Below are positions 1 to 9,487 of a DNA stretch of 64,000 nt, piece after piece (positions within the stretch are counted from its first letter, which is position 1; each line of letters starts with the position of its first letter). The notes below the pieces were generated by a model. It saw only the letters and a list, made by a program, of their open reading frames with translations, was not told the DNA's origin and did not search any database. The DNA comes from Vibrio sp. BS-M-Sm-2 (GTDB lineage Bacteria > Pseudomonadota > Gammaproteobacteria > Enterobacterales > Vibrionaceae): the NCBI RefSeq assembly GCF_041504345.1, contig NZ_CP167894.1, positions 620,001 through 684,000 on the forward strand, given 5' to 3'. The position numbers were made by a program, and so were the translations under genes.

Positions 1-1088
1 CGTTGGATACTCCAACCCACAAGAATCTGTGTACGACCGTTAACCAGCATCTTAGCGAAGTCACGGATAGAGTCCGCGCTTGCGCCACAGATAGCAGAAG
101 CCCACTCAGGTGTCTTCTCAACTTTATCTTTCGTTTCACCTTGAACGTACTTGATAAAGTCTTCAAAACCTAGACAGTAAGTTTCGATGAACTTCTTGTC
201 GTATAGGCCTTCGTTGTAAAGCACGTGAGCAACACCAAGCATGAACGCCACATCAGTTTGTGGGTTGATGTACATTTGCGCGTTTTCTAGGTAACGACCT
301 GTTTTGTTTTTAACAGGGTCAACAGAAACAACGTTGATCTCTTTCTTAGCAACTTTTTCTTTCAGCTGTTCTAGGTATGCGAACGACTCGTGAGTCTCAC
401 ATGTCCAACCTACTTGCAGGTTTTTAACTGGATCGTTACCCCAAAGAACAATGTTGTCACTGTTTTCTAAGATAAGTTCCCAAGATGTACCTTGTGCGTA
501 AACTTCAGTAGAACCTAACACGTAAGGCATGATCGTTTGACCAGCACCTGTTGAGTAGTCACCGATTTTCTTCACAGAGTAACCGTGAAGTGCCATTGCA
601 CGTTGCATGTGGTTAGTACAGCTGTGGAACTGACCCGTTTGTCTCCAACCAGTTTGACCTGTGTGAAGCGCCCATGGACCGTAATCTTTCTGTACGCGCT
701 CTAGCTCGCGGTAAACAAGGTCTAGTGCCTCATCCCAAGTCACACGAATAAAACGGTTGTTACCACGCGTGTCTGCGCTGTATTTATGCTTCTTCAACCA
801 ATCTAGGCGAACCATTGGGTAACGCACACGTGATGGGCTGTAGATAATACCTTTAATACCTTTCAACATCTCAGTTGGGTGTTGATCGATTTCTAGAGGT
901 TTAATTTCTTGTACTTTACCCGCATAAACACGAGCTCGGAATGCACCCCAGTGAGAACCAGAGACTTTCCACGCACCGTCTGTTTCTGCTGCAGACGCTG
1001 ATGCCGACGCCAATAAGCTTGGACCGATAACCGATGCCGCACTTGTAGTAGCGACACCTTTCAGAAAACTTCTTCTTGTAATTGCCAT
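1..1088 (-). CDS. torA: Trimethylamine-N-oxide reductase TorA (3' end outside window)
   Basis: Periplasmic molybdopterin enzyme that reduces TMAO to trimethylamine as the terminal step of anaerobic respiration. The N-terminus begins [13 protein letters not shown], a twin-arginine (Tat) signal, followed by an Ala-rich hydrophobic stretch and an ASAxA-type cleavage region. The mature part reads as a molybdopterin oxidoreductase of the TorA/DMSO reductase family, with segments such as [10 protein letters not shown] and [11 protein letters not shown]. The reading frame is open to the window edge, so about 363 residues are visible, less than half of the usual ~820. It lies 24 bp downstream of torC on the same strand, forming a torECA operon. 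Identity is by family recognition. BisC/TorZ paralogues are possible, but the pentahaem TorC neighbour favours TorA. Confidence 0.93.
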   Translation of the reverse strand, partial: MAITRRSFLKGVATTSAASVIGPSLLASASASAAETDGAWKVSGSHWGAFRARVYAGKVQEIKPLEIDQHPTEMLKGIKGIIYSPSRVRYPMVRLDWLKKHKYSADTRGNNRFIRVTWDEALDLVYRELERVQKDYGPWALHTGQTGWRQTGQFHSCTNHMQRAMALHGYSVKKIGDYSTGAGQTIMPYVLGSTEVYAQGTSWELILENSDNIVLWGNDPVKNLQVGWTCETHESFAYLEQLKEKVAKKEINVVSVDPVKNKTGRYLENAQMYINPQTDVAFMLGVAHVLYNEGLYDKKFIETYCLGFEDFIKYVQGETKDKVEKTPEWASAICGASADSIRDFAKMLVNGRTQILVGWSIQ

Positions 1089-1112
1089 TGTGTTACTCCA
1101 ATTGACGTCTTA

Positions 1113-2294
1113 TTAGTGATGGCCTTCAGAAAAATCTGATGAGTGCTTCTGTAGATACTTAAGAACCAGTGCTTCTGTATCTGTATCGAAGTTAACGAAC
1201 GCAATCATACCATCTAGCATGCCTACCCAACCGTTAGCGCTGAAGTGAGCTTCATCTGGCTGTGAGTGACACGTTGAACAGTTAGATTGGTACGCTTGAC
1301 CCGCTGCGTTCCAGATTGGATCGAAGTTATCAACCATAGACTCTTTCTTCATCCAAAGTGCTAGGTTAACTTCTTCCCATGGAAGGCCAGTAAGCTCATC
1401 TTCTTTCTTCTCACCAACAGTGATAACGTCACTTTGAGATACTTCTTTCGTCAAGATTGCAGTTGAGATGTTCATACCGAAGTCTTCTTGGATTACACGT
1501 CCGAAGCCTTTCGCTTTACGCCAACCGTCGATTTGAATCTTGATCATGTCGCCTTTTTCGTCGATAACCGCAACTTTACTTGCAGGGCTTAGTAGACCCG
1601 CTTCTACTGTTGCTGTTTCATCTGTGTACATTGGTAGGTGACGAATAGAGATCACGTCAGAACCATTTGTGTAAGATGTGCTGCTTGCTACGTTTTCTAG
1701 CTCGCCAACAATGCCGCTTGCTGATGCCATATCCATTGGAAGGTTGTGAGCAATACCTTTATGACAGTCAACACAGCTTTGATCACGTTCTGCTGCATTC
1801 TTCATCTGGATACGCGCTGTTGGGCGCATGTTCTCGAAGTCCATTGAATCGTAGTTGTGACAGTTTTTACACTCTAGAGATTTGTTCGAAGAGAAACGAT
1901 CCCATTCGTGTTTAGCCAGTTCGATACGACGAGCTTCGAATTTCTCAGGTGTATCTAGGTCACCAAATACTTGAGCGAATACTTCTTTAGATGCTTGCAT
2001 CTTACGAGCGATTTTTGCTGTCCATTCATGTGGAACGTGACAGTCAGGACAAGTAGCACGCACACCAGAAGTGTTTTTCCAGTGAACCGTTTCTTGCAGT
2101 TCTACGTACACGTTGTCACGCATCGTGTGACAGCTTACACAGAACTCTTCTGTATTTGTGTGTTCTAGCGCTGTATTGAAACCGCCCCAGAAAATAACAC
2201 CGGCGATAAAGCCACCCATAGTTAGTACACCAAGACTGATGTGTACTGCAGGGCGAGTCATTGTGCGCCATAATTTAACTAAAAATGATTTCAT
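1113..2294 (-). CDS. torC: Pentahaem c-type cytochrome TorC (NapC/NirT family)
   Basis: Membrane-anchored cytochrome that passes electrons from menaquinol to TorA in the periplasm. It has one N-terminal membrane anchor (about residues 17-40) and five CxxCH haem sites: CVSCH, CPDCH, CKNCH and CVDCH in the NapC-like N-terminal half, and CSTCH in the C-terminal domain that distinguishes TorC from four-haem NapC. The length of 393 aa fits TorC (~390). It sits between torE and torA on the minus strand with short spacing, consistent with one operon. Confidence 0.95.
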   Translation of the reverse strand: MKSFLVKLWRTMTRPAVHISLGVLTMGGFIAGVIFWGGFNTALEHTNTEEFCVSCHTMRDNVYVELQETVHWKNTSGVRATCPDCHVPHEWTAKIARKMQASKEVFAQVFGDLDTPEKFEARRIELAKHEWDRFSSNKSLECKNCHNYDSMDFENMRPTARIQMKNAAERDQSCVDCHKGIAHNLPMDMASASGIVGELENVASSTSYTNGSDVISIRHLPMYTDETATVEAGLLSPASKVAVIDEKGDMIKIQIDGWRKAKGFGRVIQEDFGMNISTAILTKEVSQSDVITVGEKKEDELTGLPWEEVNLALWMKKESMVDNFDPIWNAAGQAYQSNCSTCHSQPDEAHFSANGWVGMLDGMIAFVNFDTDTEALVLKYLQKHSSDFSEGHH

Positions 2295-2344
2295 GTTTAG
2301 CTCTCTTAAATATTGATTTTAAAAAATGTTGTTACTAGAGGGCA

Positions 2345-2527
2345 TTACATGCCGCCGTGAGCACCAGGAGGTCCGAATACAAACACTTGCAGTGCCCAAA
2401 CTAGGAAGCCGTAACCGCCTACAAAAGCCACACTTAATATTGGAAAGAGAACCACCGCGATGAAGAGGAAAGACTTCCACTCCAACGAGCGTTTTTCGCC
2501 AGTTTCAATTTTATTAACATCACTCAT
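2345..2527 (-). CDS. torE: TorE/NapE-type small membrane protein
   Basis: A 60-residue protein with a charged N-terminus, the segment LEWKSFLFIAVVLFPILSV and one long transmembrane helix ending in a Gly/Pro-rich tail. This is the NapE/TorE pattern (TIGR02973-like) seen at the head of nap and tor operons. It lies 50 bp upstream of torC, so it is probably the first gene of torECA. Its function is unknown; a role in assembly or anchoring of the respiratory complex is assumed for the family, not shown. Confidence 0.85.
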   Translation of the reverse strand: MSDVNKIETGEKRSLEWKSFLFIAVVLFPILSVAFVGGYGFLVWALQVFVFGPPGAHGGM

Positions 2528-2963
2528 ACATTTTGCCTATTTTGTATTTAGTAATTTCGAGTAACCCATTCTATGGGGCTAAAGTTCTTGAGTATCTAAC
2601 AACAAATTTTAGACCATACACAAAGTAGGGTTCAATCAAATCCCCCGTTATAACCCTTGCTAATCAATACTTTTTTGAGGTCATCCAAACTTGTTTTCAG
2701 TTAAACAAAGTTATTAAAAAGTATTAACAAATGTGAAGAATTAAGTATATTTCACAAATGTTAAAAACCAACATGCACGCAACCATCTGACAACCAATTT
2801 TAACTTTTTACCTACTAAGTAGTAGCTAAAAAAGCCTCAAACAACCACTATTTTGTGTTTTGTTTGTTAAATGATTGATCATTTTTAGAATTGGTGACTT
2901 TACAGTTGAAATGCATGATTTGGTACTTTCAGATATGATGGAGACCACTTAAAAGGAATCATT
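2528..2963. other. Intergenic region torE/fetB (divergent promoters)
   Basis: This 436-bp AT-rich space separates divergent torE and fetB and must hold both promoters. A perfect 16-bp palindrome, AAATGATTGATCATTT, lies at 2869-2884, about 80 bp upstream of fetB; it could be an operator, but its regulator is not identified. A good Shine-Dalgarno (AAAAGGA) precedes the fetB ATG. I see no convincing gene and no certain TorR boxes. Confidence 0.4.
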
Positions 2964-3758
2964 ATGCAAGACGTTATTGATATATCTTGGTGGCAGTTAT
3001 TGTTCTTCAGCTCACTTCTCTTGCTACCCATTACCATCAACCACAAATTAAAACTCGGCCTTGGCAAAGAAGCTTCTATCAGCATAATTCGCATGGCTGT
3101 TCAATTATTTCTCGTTGGTCTTTACCTAGAATATCTGTTCACGTTGAATAGCTTGTGGGTCAATTTACTGTGGTTGCTTGCGATGATTATCGTCGGAGCA
3201 AGCTCGATTGTTGAAAAGTCTAGGCTACCAAGAAACCTACTTTTGGCTCCTGTCGCCATTAGCCTTGCGGTAACTTGTGTACCTATTGTCTTGTTCATCT
3301 GCTTTTTCATCATTAAACCAACACCGGTTTTTAACGCGCAATACCTTATCCCGATAGCAGGGATGTTATTGGGTAATAGCTTAAGCAGTAATATAGTGGC
3401 ATTGCAGAACCTGTTTGATGCTTTTGAAACGCAGAAATCAGAATATGAAGCGGCAATCGCGTTAGGAGCCTCACCAAGCTATGCAGCTTCGCCTTTTGTA
3501 CGTAATGCAATACAGAAAGCGATGTCTCCGATTATGGCTTCTATGGCTACGACAGGCTTAGTGACACTACCAGGAATGATGACAGGACAAATTCTTGGTG
3601 GGGCGTCACCGATGATCGCGATTAAGTATCAACTGATGATCATGCTGGCTATTTTCGTGATGATGAGTTGCTCTTTGGCACTTGCTCTTCACCTTTCATT
3701 GAAGAATTGCTTGACGAAAGAAGGACGAGTTCTCGCTAAAATACAGCCTTCGAAATAA
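2964..3758 (+). CDS. fetB: Iron export ABC transporter permease FetB (UPF0014)
   Basis: Integral membrane permease of the FetAB family (UPF0014, YbbM), linked in E. coli to iron export and peroxide tolerance. The protein is 264 aa with about seven hydrophobic segments. It contains the family signature around residues 125-215, including AGMLLGNSLSSN, the cytoplasmic loop EYEAAIALGASP and GLVTLPGMMTGQILGGASP. The start ATG is preceded by AAAAGGA. The ATPase partner FetA is normally adjacent but is absent on both sides here, so the partner must be encoded elsewhere or the permease works differently. Confidence 0.88.
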   Translation: MQDVIDISWWQLLFFSSLLLLPITINHKLKLGLGKEASISIIRMAVQLFLVGLYLEYLFTLNSLWVNLLWLLAMIIVGASSIVEKSRLPRNLLLAPVAISLAVTCVPIVLFICFFIIKPTPVFNAQYLIPIAGMLLGNSLSSNIVALQNLFDAFETQKSEYEAAIALGASPSYAASPFVRNAIQKAMSPIMASMATTGLVTLPGMMTGQILGGASPMIAIKYQLMIMLAIFVMMSCSLALALHLSLKNCLTKEGRVLAKIQPSK

Positions 3759-4079
3759 CCTCCCCACTCCCTTGAGGCCTGGTTACTCACTGAATTTGAG
3801 ACAGGTTATCCACAGAAATTGTGGATAACCAAAACAATATAGATCCTTTTTTGTCCATTTCCACCCAAAGAACGATCATTACCGTTGATCCTTCGGTGTT
3901 TTCAAAGACATATACACATACGTTGAGTAATACTATTGAGCGTTCACATGACAATTTGAGAAGTGAGTGAGTAGGTTTTCCACAAATAAAAAACGGCCTG
4001 CAATGCAGACCGTCTTCTGGTAAATGTCATAAGTCAGTTCAGTATTGTCACTGAGCTTCAACTAATCTCGTAAACTGAA
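3759..4079. other. Intergenic region fetB/focA (convergent genes)
   Basis: The 321 bp between convergent fetB and focA hold no gene I can support. The only clear element is the hairpin at 3985-4013, listed separately as the focA terminator. Confidence 0.4.
3985..4013 (-). terminator. Rho-independent terminator of focA
   Basis: Arms 3993-4002 and 4004-4013 (ACGGcCTGCA/TGCAGaCCGT, one mismatch). On the minus strand they are followed by a run of T residues. The hairpin lies 67 bp beyond the focA stop codon. Confidence 0.7.
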
Positions 4080-4922
4080 TTAGTCACGTAAATAGATTAG
4101 CCAATACCACATACCAACAAAGATACCACCGCCAATGATGTTACCGATGGTAACGGGCAGCAAGTTGTTCATCAAAAAGTCCATCATGTTCAGGTCAACA
4201 TAGTCCGCTGGGTTAGCGCCTGTCATTGTCCAGAATTCAGCTGGAGCAAATGTTTTAATGCCGATAGCTAAAGGGACTTGGAACATATTCGCAATACAGT
4301 GCTCGAAACCAGCCGATACGAACATCGCAACAGGTAAAATCATTACTGCGATTTTGTCGGTCAGTGTACGTCCACTAAACGTCATCCATACCGCGATACA
4401 AACCAATACATTACACATGATACCAAGCGCGATAGCTTGGATAAAATCGTGGTGCATCTTGTGTTGGGAAATCGCCATTGCATTTAAACCAACCTGGCCA
4501 TGGTCAAACATGTACTGTTTGGTCAGAAGCATACATGCCACCAGCAACAATGCGCCAATCAAGTTACCTACATAAACCGTAGCCCAGTTCTTGACGAGCG
4601 TGCGCCAAGTAATTTTGCCACTTGCACGAGCAACCAGAGTAAGCACCGAGCTGGTAAATAACTCACCACCGGTAACAACAACGAGAATTAAGCCCAAGCT
4701 AAATGCAAGGCCACCTAATAGGCGAGTAATACCCCAAGGCAAATCACCAGCACCGGTCGTTACGATGGTGTAGAACACAAACGCAATACCGATATGTATG
4801 CCAGCGGAAATCGCTAAGAGAAAAGATTTGATTGGGTCTTTGGTTGCTTTACCTACGCCAATATCTGCAGCGCGCTCAGCCATTTGTGGCGGTAATAATG
4901 AGTCAAATTGGTTTAGATTCAT
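4080..4922 (-). CDS. focA: Formate channel FocA (FNT family)
   Basis: Inner-membrane pentameric formate/nitrite transporter (FNT family) that moves formate during mixed-acid fermentation. The 280-aa length is typical. The family signatures are visible: AGIHIGIAFVFY in helix 1, GGELFTSS in the helix 2 region, WATVYVGNLIGALL, GIMCNVLVCIAVW, and GFEHCIANMF containing the conserved central His. In E. coli focA precedes pflB, but here no pfl gene follows, so the gene stands alone with its own terminator. A perfect FNR-type palindrome upstream suggests anaerobic control. Confidence 0.92.
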   Translation of the reverse strand: MNLNQFDSLLPPQMAERAADIGVGKATKDPIKSFLLAISAGIHIGIAFVFYTIVTTGAGDLPWGITRLLGGLAFSLGLILVVVTGGELFTSSVLTLVARASGKITWRTLVKNWATVYVGNLIGALLLVACMLLTKQYMFDHGQVGLNAMAISQHKMHHDFIQAIALGIMCNVLVCIAVWMTFSGRTLTDKIAVMILPVAMFVSAGFEHCIANMFQVPLAIGIKTFAPAEFWTMTGANPADYVDLNMMDFLMNNLLPVTIGNIIGGGIFVGMWYWLIYLRD

Positions 4923-5227
4923 GATGATTTACATTTTGAAACATGTCGTCGGGAGCGCGATAATCCTCTCTTTCATTTCTGAATTCAAGAGCTATTTTAG
5001 GCTCAAAATGCCTCTCACAGCCTTGTTGAAAGCAAATAGTCCGAGTTATTCCAAATTCATACGACTTTAGTAGTAAAAAGAAAACTCTGCTGAATGATTA
5101 GTTATCAGCATAGAAAATAACACACCTATAAATATCAACAAGTTACATTAAAACCAAAAGAATGACGTACACTATAACGACTCACTGAGCGCTTTTATTT
5201 GTAGATTTTGATATAGATCAACAGAAC
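4923..5227. other. focA upstream region
   Basis: No gene is visible here. It carries the long leader of focA, a possible -10 element TATAGT on the minus strand (5171-5176), and the FNR-type site listed separately. AT content is high. Confidence 0.4.
5208..5221 (-). promoter_or_regulatory. FNR-type binding site upstream of focA
   Basis: TTGATATAGATCAA matches the FNR consensus TTGATnnnnATCAA exactly. It lies about 290 bp upstream of focA and about 40-50 bp upstream of a TATAGT -10-like element, a position consistent with anaerobic activation of focA by FNR. It overlaps neither the focA nor the lipoprotein coding region. Binding is inferred. Confidence 0.65.
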
Positions 5228-5230
5228 GCA

Positions 5231-5253
5231 AAAAAGCGCCCTTAGGCGCTTTT
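5231..5253 (-). terminator. Rho-independent terminator of the lipoprotein gene
   Basis: Perfect 9-bp arms AAAAGCGCC/GGCGCTTTT (5232-5240, 5245-5253) with a 4-base loop and a T-run on the minus strand, just after the stop codon of the lipoprotein gene. It can act in both directions. Confidence 0.85.
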
Positions 5254-5284
5254 AACTCAATCACAAATAAAGAAATTAGTGATA

Positions 5285-6592
5285 CTAAACCGAAGGTTCA
5301 ATCACTCCTTCTGATGATTGTTCTAAGGTTGCATCCTCTAAATTAGATTCAATAGTCGGGGGCATCACATCAGAGTCACTTTCGTTGGCAACTTTGCCAC
5401 CTAAGCTTTTCAAACTATCCACTAACTCTTCTAAGCTTTTTATGTGAGCATCACTCTTCGTAATCTGCTCACCTAGAAACTCACTGTGCTTGGTTGCTTC
5501 AGACAATTGCTGCGCTTGCTTCTGGTTTTCAGACTCCAGCAGAGCCAATTGCTCAGTTAAAGTTTCAATCTCTGACTTTAACAGCTCTGTCATATCGGAG
5601 TTTTTTAACGCTTTAACACTCGCTACAATCTTCTGTGATTGCTGACGTAGCCCAACATCACGGTAATCTTCATCATTGACGATTTGTGAAATGCTCAGTA
5701 GCTGATTCTCAGTATTCAAAACCGACTGTTCGAACTTGTCGCCTTTTACACTCGCGAGCACTTTGACTTCATGAGCGACACTGCGCACGTGATTCAATTC
5801 AAACTCTGCAGCGTGAACCGCGTCTTCAATGATCGACTTTTCACGAGGGCTGGCTTTCACTTGGCTTTCGGCCAACGCAATTTGAGATGTCGCCTTCGCA
5901 AAGGTCAGCGGAGCAACATCATCAAAATCTTCATCTTCCAAGAACTCTAATTCGTTCTTCAAAGGTTCGATGTATTTCTTATGCGCCACTTTAACTTCGA
6001 GTAAACGAGCATTGTTAAGAAATTCGACCTGCGCTTCTTGAGCGTCTTCAAGCTCATCGACCAGCACATACTCGAACAACTCACTGTATTCTGAATACAA
6101 ACGTTTATAGCTCGAGGTAAACATGGTATCTGCGCCAAGGAACTTTAGGTAATCCATTTGGACAATCGAATCAGCGAGTACTCGGTCAGCCTTCTTCTTT
6201 AACACTAAGATCGAGTCATAGTTTGATTTGATCAAAGCGATTTTTTCATCGAAGGCTTCAGCGTAAGTTAGGCTCGAAAAAATGGAGTAACTCTTGGTTA
6301 TTCGAGTTTCGTCTTTCAATAAGTCCGCATAAATGCTTTCAGCATCATCCCATGCGTCTAATAGTTCATTGTAATTCTCTGGTGCATAGAGAGACAATTG
6401 AGCATGGTCTTCAAGCTTAACTTCCCATTCGGAGTAAACGCTTTGGACAGACTGAAATGAACGGACTTCTATTGTAGATTCATTATTGTTGTTTGTGTTT
6501 TGGTTCGCGTCTGTCTGCTCTGAGGGTGTGCTTTGACAACCTGAGATAGCAAATAGCATACTGATCGTTAATGCTACTTTGTTCGCTCTCAC
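5285..6592 (-). CDS. Predicted coiled-coil outer-membrane lipoprotein, function unknown
   Basis: A 435-aa protein with a lipoprotein signal peptide: basic N-terminus MRANK, a hydrophobic core and lipobox AISGC with Cys19 as the probable acylation site. An Asn/Thr/Gln-rich linker follows (about residues 20-40). The rest is acidic and mostly helical, with a strong heptad region near residues 330-400 predicted as coiled coil. No residue signals outer-membrane avoidance (no Asp at +2). I do not recognise a named family; a structural or envelope-linked role is only a guess. It has its own terminator and no operon partner. Confidence 0.8.
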   Translation of the reverse strand: MRANKVALTISMLFAISGCQSTPSEQTDANQNTNNNNESTIEVRSFQSVQSVYSEWEVKLEDHAQLSLYAPENYNELLDAWDDAESIYADLLKDETRITKSYSIFSSLTYAEAFDEKIALIKSNYDSILVLKKKADRVLADSIVQMDYLKFLGADTMFTSSYKRLYSEYSELFEYVLVDELEDAQEAQVEFLNNARLLEVKVAHKKYIEPLKNELEFLEDEDFDDVAPLTFAKATSQIALAESQVKASPREKSIIEDAVHAAEFELNHVRSVAHEVKVLASVKGDKFEQSVLNTENQLLSISQIVNDEDYRDVGLRQQSQKIVASVKALKNSDMTELLKSEIETLTEQLALLESENQKQAQQLSEATKHSEFLGEQITKSDAHIKSLEELVDSLKSLGGKVANESDSDVMPPTIESNLEDATLEQSSEGVIEPSV

Positions 6593-6849
6593 TTATGCAT
6601 ATCCTTTTTATACAATATTCGCTCAATGCAAATTATTTCTAGTCACAATATATTACAACCACTTAGCAATAAACATCACTGATGATTTAAGTGGGTGCAA
6701 ATCACCCAATATAAACAAAATAAACTCATCACTCGATGATTAATTAATCAATTTGGTATCACTTATCAATTCTCTTTATTTGCTATTGCCTGAGCCGAGA
6801 ATGCGCACTAAGGTGAAGGTAGAGAACGTTATGAATATATAGGTTAATT

Positions 6850-7080
6850 ATGAAGTACAACGCTGAACATATTGCTGATTTAAACCTCCTTCTTCAATTT
6901 GATGTAAGTAGTGCTGCTACTGGAATTAAAGTTCATCAAGAGGCTGCTCAAGAAACTCAAGACGCTGTTAAGCGCCTATTCGAAAAAAACCTTTGTACTC
7001 AGCCAGACGGCGGTTACCTAACAGATGAAGGTATTGAGATGGCAGAGCGTGCAGACAAGCTGCTTCGCGTACTTAAATAA
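6850..7080 (+). CDS. Small conserved protein, TIGR02647-like
   Basis: A 76-residue protein with three predicted helices, ending in a conserved-looking segment GYLTDEGIEMAERADKLL. It resembles the short TIGR02647 family of gammaproteobacterial proteins, sometimes annotated as DNA-binding because of a winged-helix-like pattern. It is monocistronic with a strong terminator. The function is not established; the family assignment is from memory of the sequence pattern. Confidence 0.7.
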   Translation: MKYNAEHIADLNLLLQFDVSSAATGIKVHQEAAQETQDAVKRLFEKNLCTQPDGGYLTDEGIEMAERADKLLRVLK

Positions 7081-7097
7081 AGCTCTATTGTACTAGC

Positions 7098-7131
7098 AAA
7101 AACTCCACTCGCTTCGGCCGTGGAGTTTTTT
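7098..7131 (+). terminator. Rho-independent terminator
   Basis: Perfect 11-bp arms AAAAACTCCAC/GTGGAGTTTTT (7098-7108, 7120-7130) with a T-run on the plus strand, directly after the small TIGR02647-like gene. Confidence 0.88.
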
Positions 7132-7194
7132 CATTTTTGGCCAAAGGTTTGTTAGGCTTATTGTAAATTCGTAATTTGCAGTTGTGAGGAACAC

Positions 7195-8048
7195 ATGGCT
7201 TCTATATTTATTGTCGGTGCGGGATGGGTAGGTGCACCTTTATCTGAACATTTAGAAAAACATGGTAACCGAGTGGTGGTCACGAAAACGACCCAAGCGG
7301 GAGCAAACACCATTGGTAGCGAGCAAATCCCATGTGAAGTGTTTAGTTTTGATTCATCCGAGCCAGAACAGACTATCGGGCGACTCTATTCACTGTTACT
7401 CGAAAACAACACTGAGATTGTAATTGGTAGCTTCCCCCTGGCTTTAGAAAAGGAGCCGGACAAGAGTATGCCGACTACTGGCAGCAGCTCACCAACGCAT
7501 GCCAAAAGGCCAACATTAAAAAGCTCATTATGGTCAGTTCAACCACGGTATACCCAACCAAGCCGGGTGTGTTGAACGAACTGGATGCATCGCTAGCCCT
7601 TTCAACCTCAGATAACGAGCACGCGTCTTTATTTTCCGATAACGCGCGAATCATGCTGCAAGCTGAACAGTCAGTGATTGATTCAGGTATCGACTACACC
7701 ATTCTTCGTTTTAGTGGGTTAATAGGCCCAAGCCGTCACCCATCACGCTTTGCAAGCAAGTTAAAACAAGTCAGCACCCAAGCTCCAGCCAATATGCTGC
7801 ACCTTGACGACGCGATTGGCGCTGTCGATTTCGCTATCAGTCAACTGCACAACGAAGTGGTTAACGTGACAACACCAAACACAGTAAGTAAGGCGGAATT
7901 TTATGCCGCAGCACTGAAAAGCGCCAACAGCAGTGAGCCTCTACCCGCTGTTGTTGATACCCCAGACAAACTGATCTCTTCAAAGAAGATTCTCGGCTTA
8001 GGTTATTCATTTAAATTCGAATTCACACTGGACGCACTTCATGACTGA
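7195..8048 (+). pseudogene. NAD(P)-binding epimerase-like protein (YeeZ-type), frameshifted
   Basis: Two reading frames encode one Rossmann-fold protein of the SDR/epimerase type similar to E. coli YeeZ. The first part carries the dinucleotide motif GAGWVGAPL (residues 8-16). The second carries MVSSTTVYP, resembling the Ser/Thr active-site region, and ILRFSGLIGP. The frame changes at a C-run at 7434-7438 (TTCCCCCTGG). With six C residues, the text would read IGSFPPGFRKGAG and run on in frame to the stop at 8048, giving 284 aa. The gene end overlaps the start of the downstream ydcF-like gene by 8 bp, implying translational coupling. The break is either a real slipped-strand mutation or a homopolymer sequencing error. 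Confidence 0.82.
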
Positions 8049-8706
8049 ACAATCTATAGCTAACAAAGATCCCAACATAAAACTGCATCGCTCAGTCGAC
8101 ACCCTTTGGAACTTTATGTCTATGGGTCACAAGGTTACGCCTTCAGACTGTATCTTTGTATTGTGCAGTAATGATACTCGCGTCGCTGAGTACGCAGCGG
8201 ATCTGTATAACCAAAAGGTCGCGCCTTACATTGTTTTTTCTGGTGGTGTGGGACGCTTTACGGAAGGAAGCTTTGAACGCTCAGAAGCTGAAACATTCGC
8301 TTCTATCGCACGAGATTGTGGTGTGCCTGACTCTGACATTATCATAGAGAAACACGCAACAAATACTGGGGAAAATGTACGATTCACTCATAAGTTACTG
8401 ACAGAGCAAGGGTTATCGCCGAAGAGGCTAACCTTAGTTCAGAAGCCCTTCATGGAGAAACGAACCTACGCTACCTTTAGCAAACAGTGGCCTGAAGAAA
8501 CGACAGAAGTCACGGTGACTTCAAAATGGCAGGATTGGGTTGATTACTTTAACGAAGAGTTGCCGTTAAACATGGTGTTAGGTGCATTAATTGCTGATTA
8601 TGAACGAATCAAATCCTATCCAGATAAAGGGTTTCAGATTGAAATGCCAATACCCGACGACGTTGATCACGCTTATCAAGCGTTGAAGAAGCTCGGATTC
8701 GAATAA
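8041..8706 (+). CDS. YdcF family protein (DUF218)
   Basis: A 221-aa protein of the DUF218 (SanA/ElyC/YdcF) family. The hallmark segments are visible: FVLCSNDTRVAEYAADL (residues 38-54), IVFSGGVGRFTEG (62-74), ERSEAETFA, and the conserved HATNTGENVRFT (about 104-115). No signal peptide or membrane helix is present, so it is of the cytosolic YdcF type, for which nucleotide or SAM binding has been reported; the cellular role is unknown. Its ATG overlaps the end of the upstream frameshifted epimerase-like gene, so the two form an operon. Confidence 0.85.
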   Translation: MTEQSIANKDPNIKLHRSVDTLWNFMSMGHKVTPSDCIFVLCSNDTRVAEYAADLYNQKVAPYIVFSGGVGRFTEGSFERSEAETFASIARDCGVPDSDIIIEKHATNTGENVRFTHKLLTEQGLSPKRLTLVQKPFMEKRTYATFSKQWPEETTEVTVTSKWQDWVDYFNEELPLNMVLGALIADYERIKSYPDKGFQIEMPIPDDVDHAYQALKKLGFE

Positions 8707-8754
8707 ATCAAAAGCTCTGATTGGAATAAAGAAACAGCACTGGCTCAATAAACA

Positions 8755-8783
8755 AAAACGGTGACACTTGGTCACCGTTTTTC
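8755..8783 (+). terminator. Bidirectional rho-independent terminator
   Basis: Perfect 11-bp arms AAAACGGTGAC/GTCACCGTTTT (8755-8765, 8771-8781) between the convergent ydcF-like gene and tdk, with A- and T-runs on the two sides. Confidence 0.88.
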
Positions 8784-8811
8784 GTTTTAGCTAGCTGAAC
8801 TATAAATCGAC

Positions 8812-9390
8812 TTATTTACCTAACGCTTCTTTGTAGTGCAGGCGGCAAACAGAAACGTATTTGTCGTTACCACCAATAGCCACTTGGTCGCCTTCAGCAA
8901 TCGCGACACCGTGCTCATCGGTACGGATTACCATGTTCGCTTTACGGCCACAGTGACAAATTGTTTTAAGCTCAACAAGTTTATCTGCCCAAGACAGTAA
9001 GTAACGGCTACCTTCAAACAGTTCACCCAAGAAATCGGTACGTAAGCCGTAACAAAGTACAGGGATGTGCAGTTTATCAACCACTTCTGTTAATTGGTAC
9101 ACCTGCTCCTTCGATAAAAATTGGCACTCATCGATCAAAACACAATGACGCTTTTCTTCCTCATTAAGCTTTTTGATCGCATCAAACATGTTGGTGTCAT
9201 TTTTAAACAGCTGAGCTTCAGATTGCAGACCAATTCGTGAGCTCACTTTACCGATACCATAACGGTCGTCCAACGCTGCCGTAAAGATCACTGGCGTCAT
9301 GCCACGTTCTTGGTAGTTGAATGAAGATTGAAGAAGCGTTGTTGATTTACCCGCATTCATTGCCGAGTAATAAAAATACATCTGAGCCAC
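8812..9390 (-). CDS. tdk: Thymidine kinase Tdk (type II)
   Basis: Phosphorylates thymidine to dTMP with ATP (pyrimidine salvage, cytosol). The 192-aa length is typical. Visible motifs: P-loop SAMNAGKST (residues 9-17), Walker B and lid region [10 protein letters not shown] with catalytic Glu, the zinc ligands CHCGRKA near residue 146 plus a C-terminal Cys (VCRLH), and the thymidine-binding segment near YVSVCR. It is monocistronic, convergent with the ydcF-like gene and separated by a shared terminator. Confidence 0.97.
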   Translation of the reverse strand: MAQMYFYYSAMNAGKSTTLLQSSFNYQERGMTPVIFTAALDDRYGIGKVSSRIGLQSEAQLFKNDTNMFDAIKKLNEEEKRHCVLIDECQFLSKEQVYQLTEVVDKLHIPVLCYGLRTDFLGELFEGSRYLLSWADKLVELKTICHCGRKANMVIRTDEHGVAIAEGDQVAIGGNDKYVSVCRLHYKEALGK

Positions 9391-9452
9391 AGAAATATTC
9401 CTGTTAATTAAAAGTTGAAGATAGAAAGGTGAAAATAGAGAATTCGTGCTAG

Positions 9453-9481
9453 AAAAAAGGGCTGAAAATCAGCCCTTTTTA
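9453..9481 (-). terminator. Rho-independent terminator of cysS
   Basis: Perfect 10-bp arms AAAAAGGGCT/AGCCCTTTTT (9454-9463, 9471-9480) with T-run, located a few bases after the cysS stop codon on the minus strand. Confidence 0.88.
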
Positions 9482-9487
9482 TAAGAT

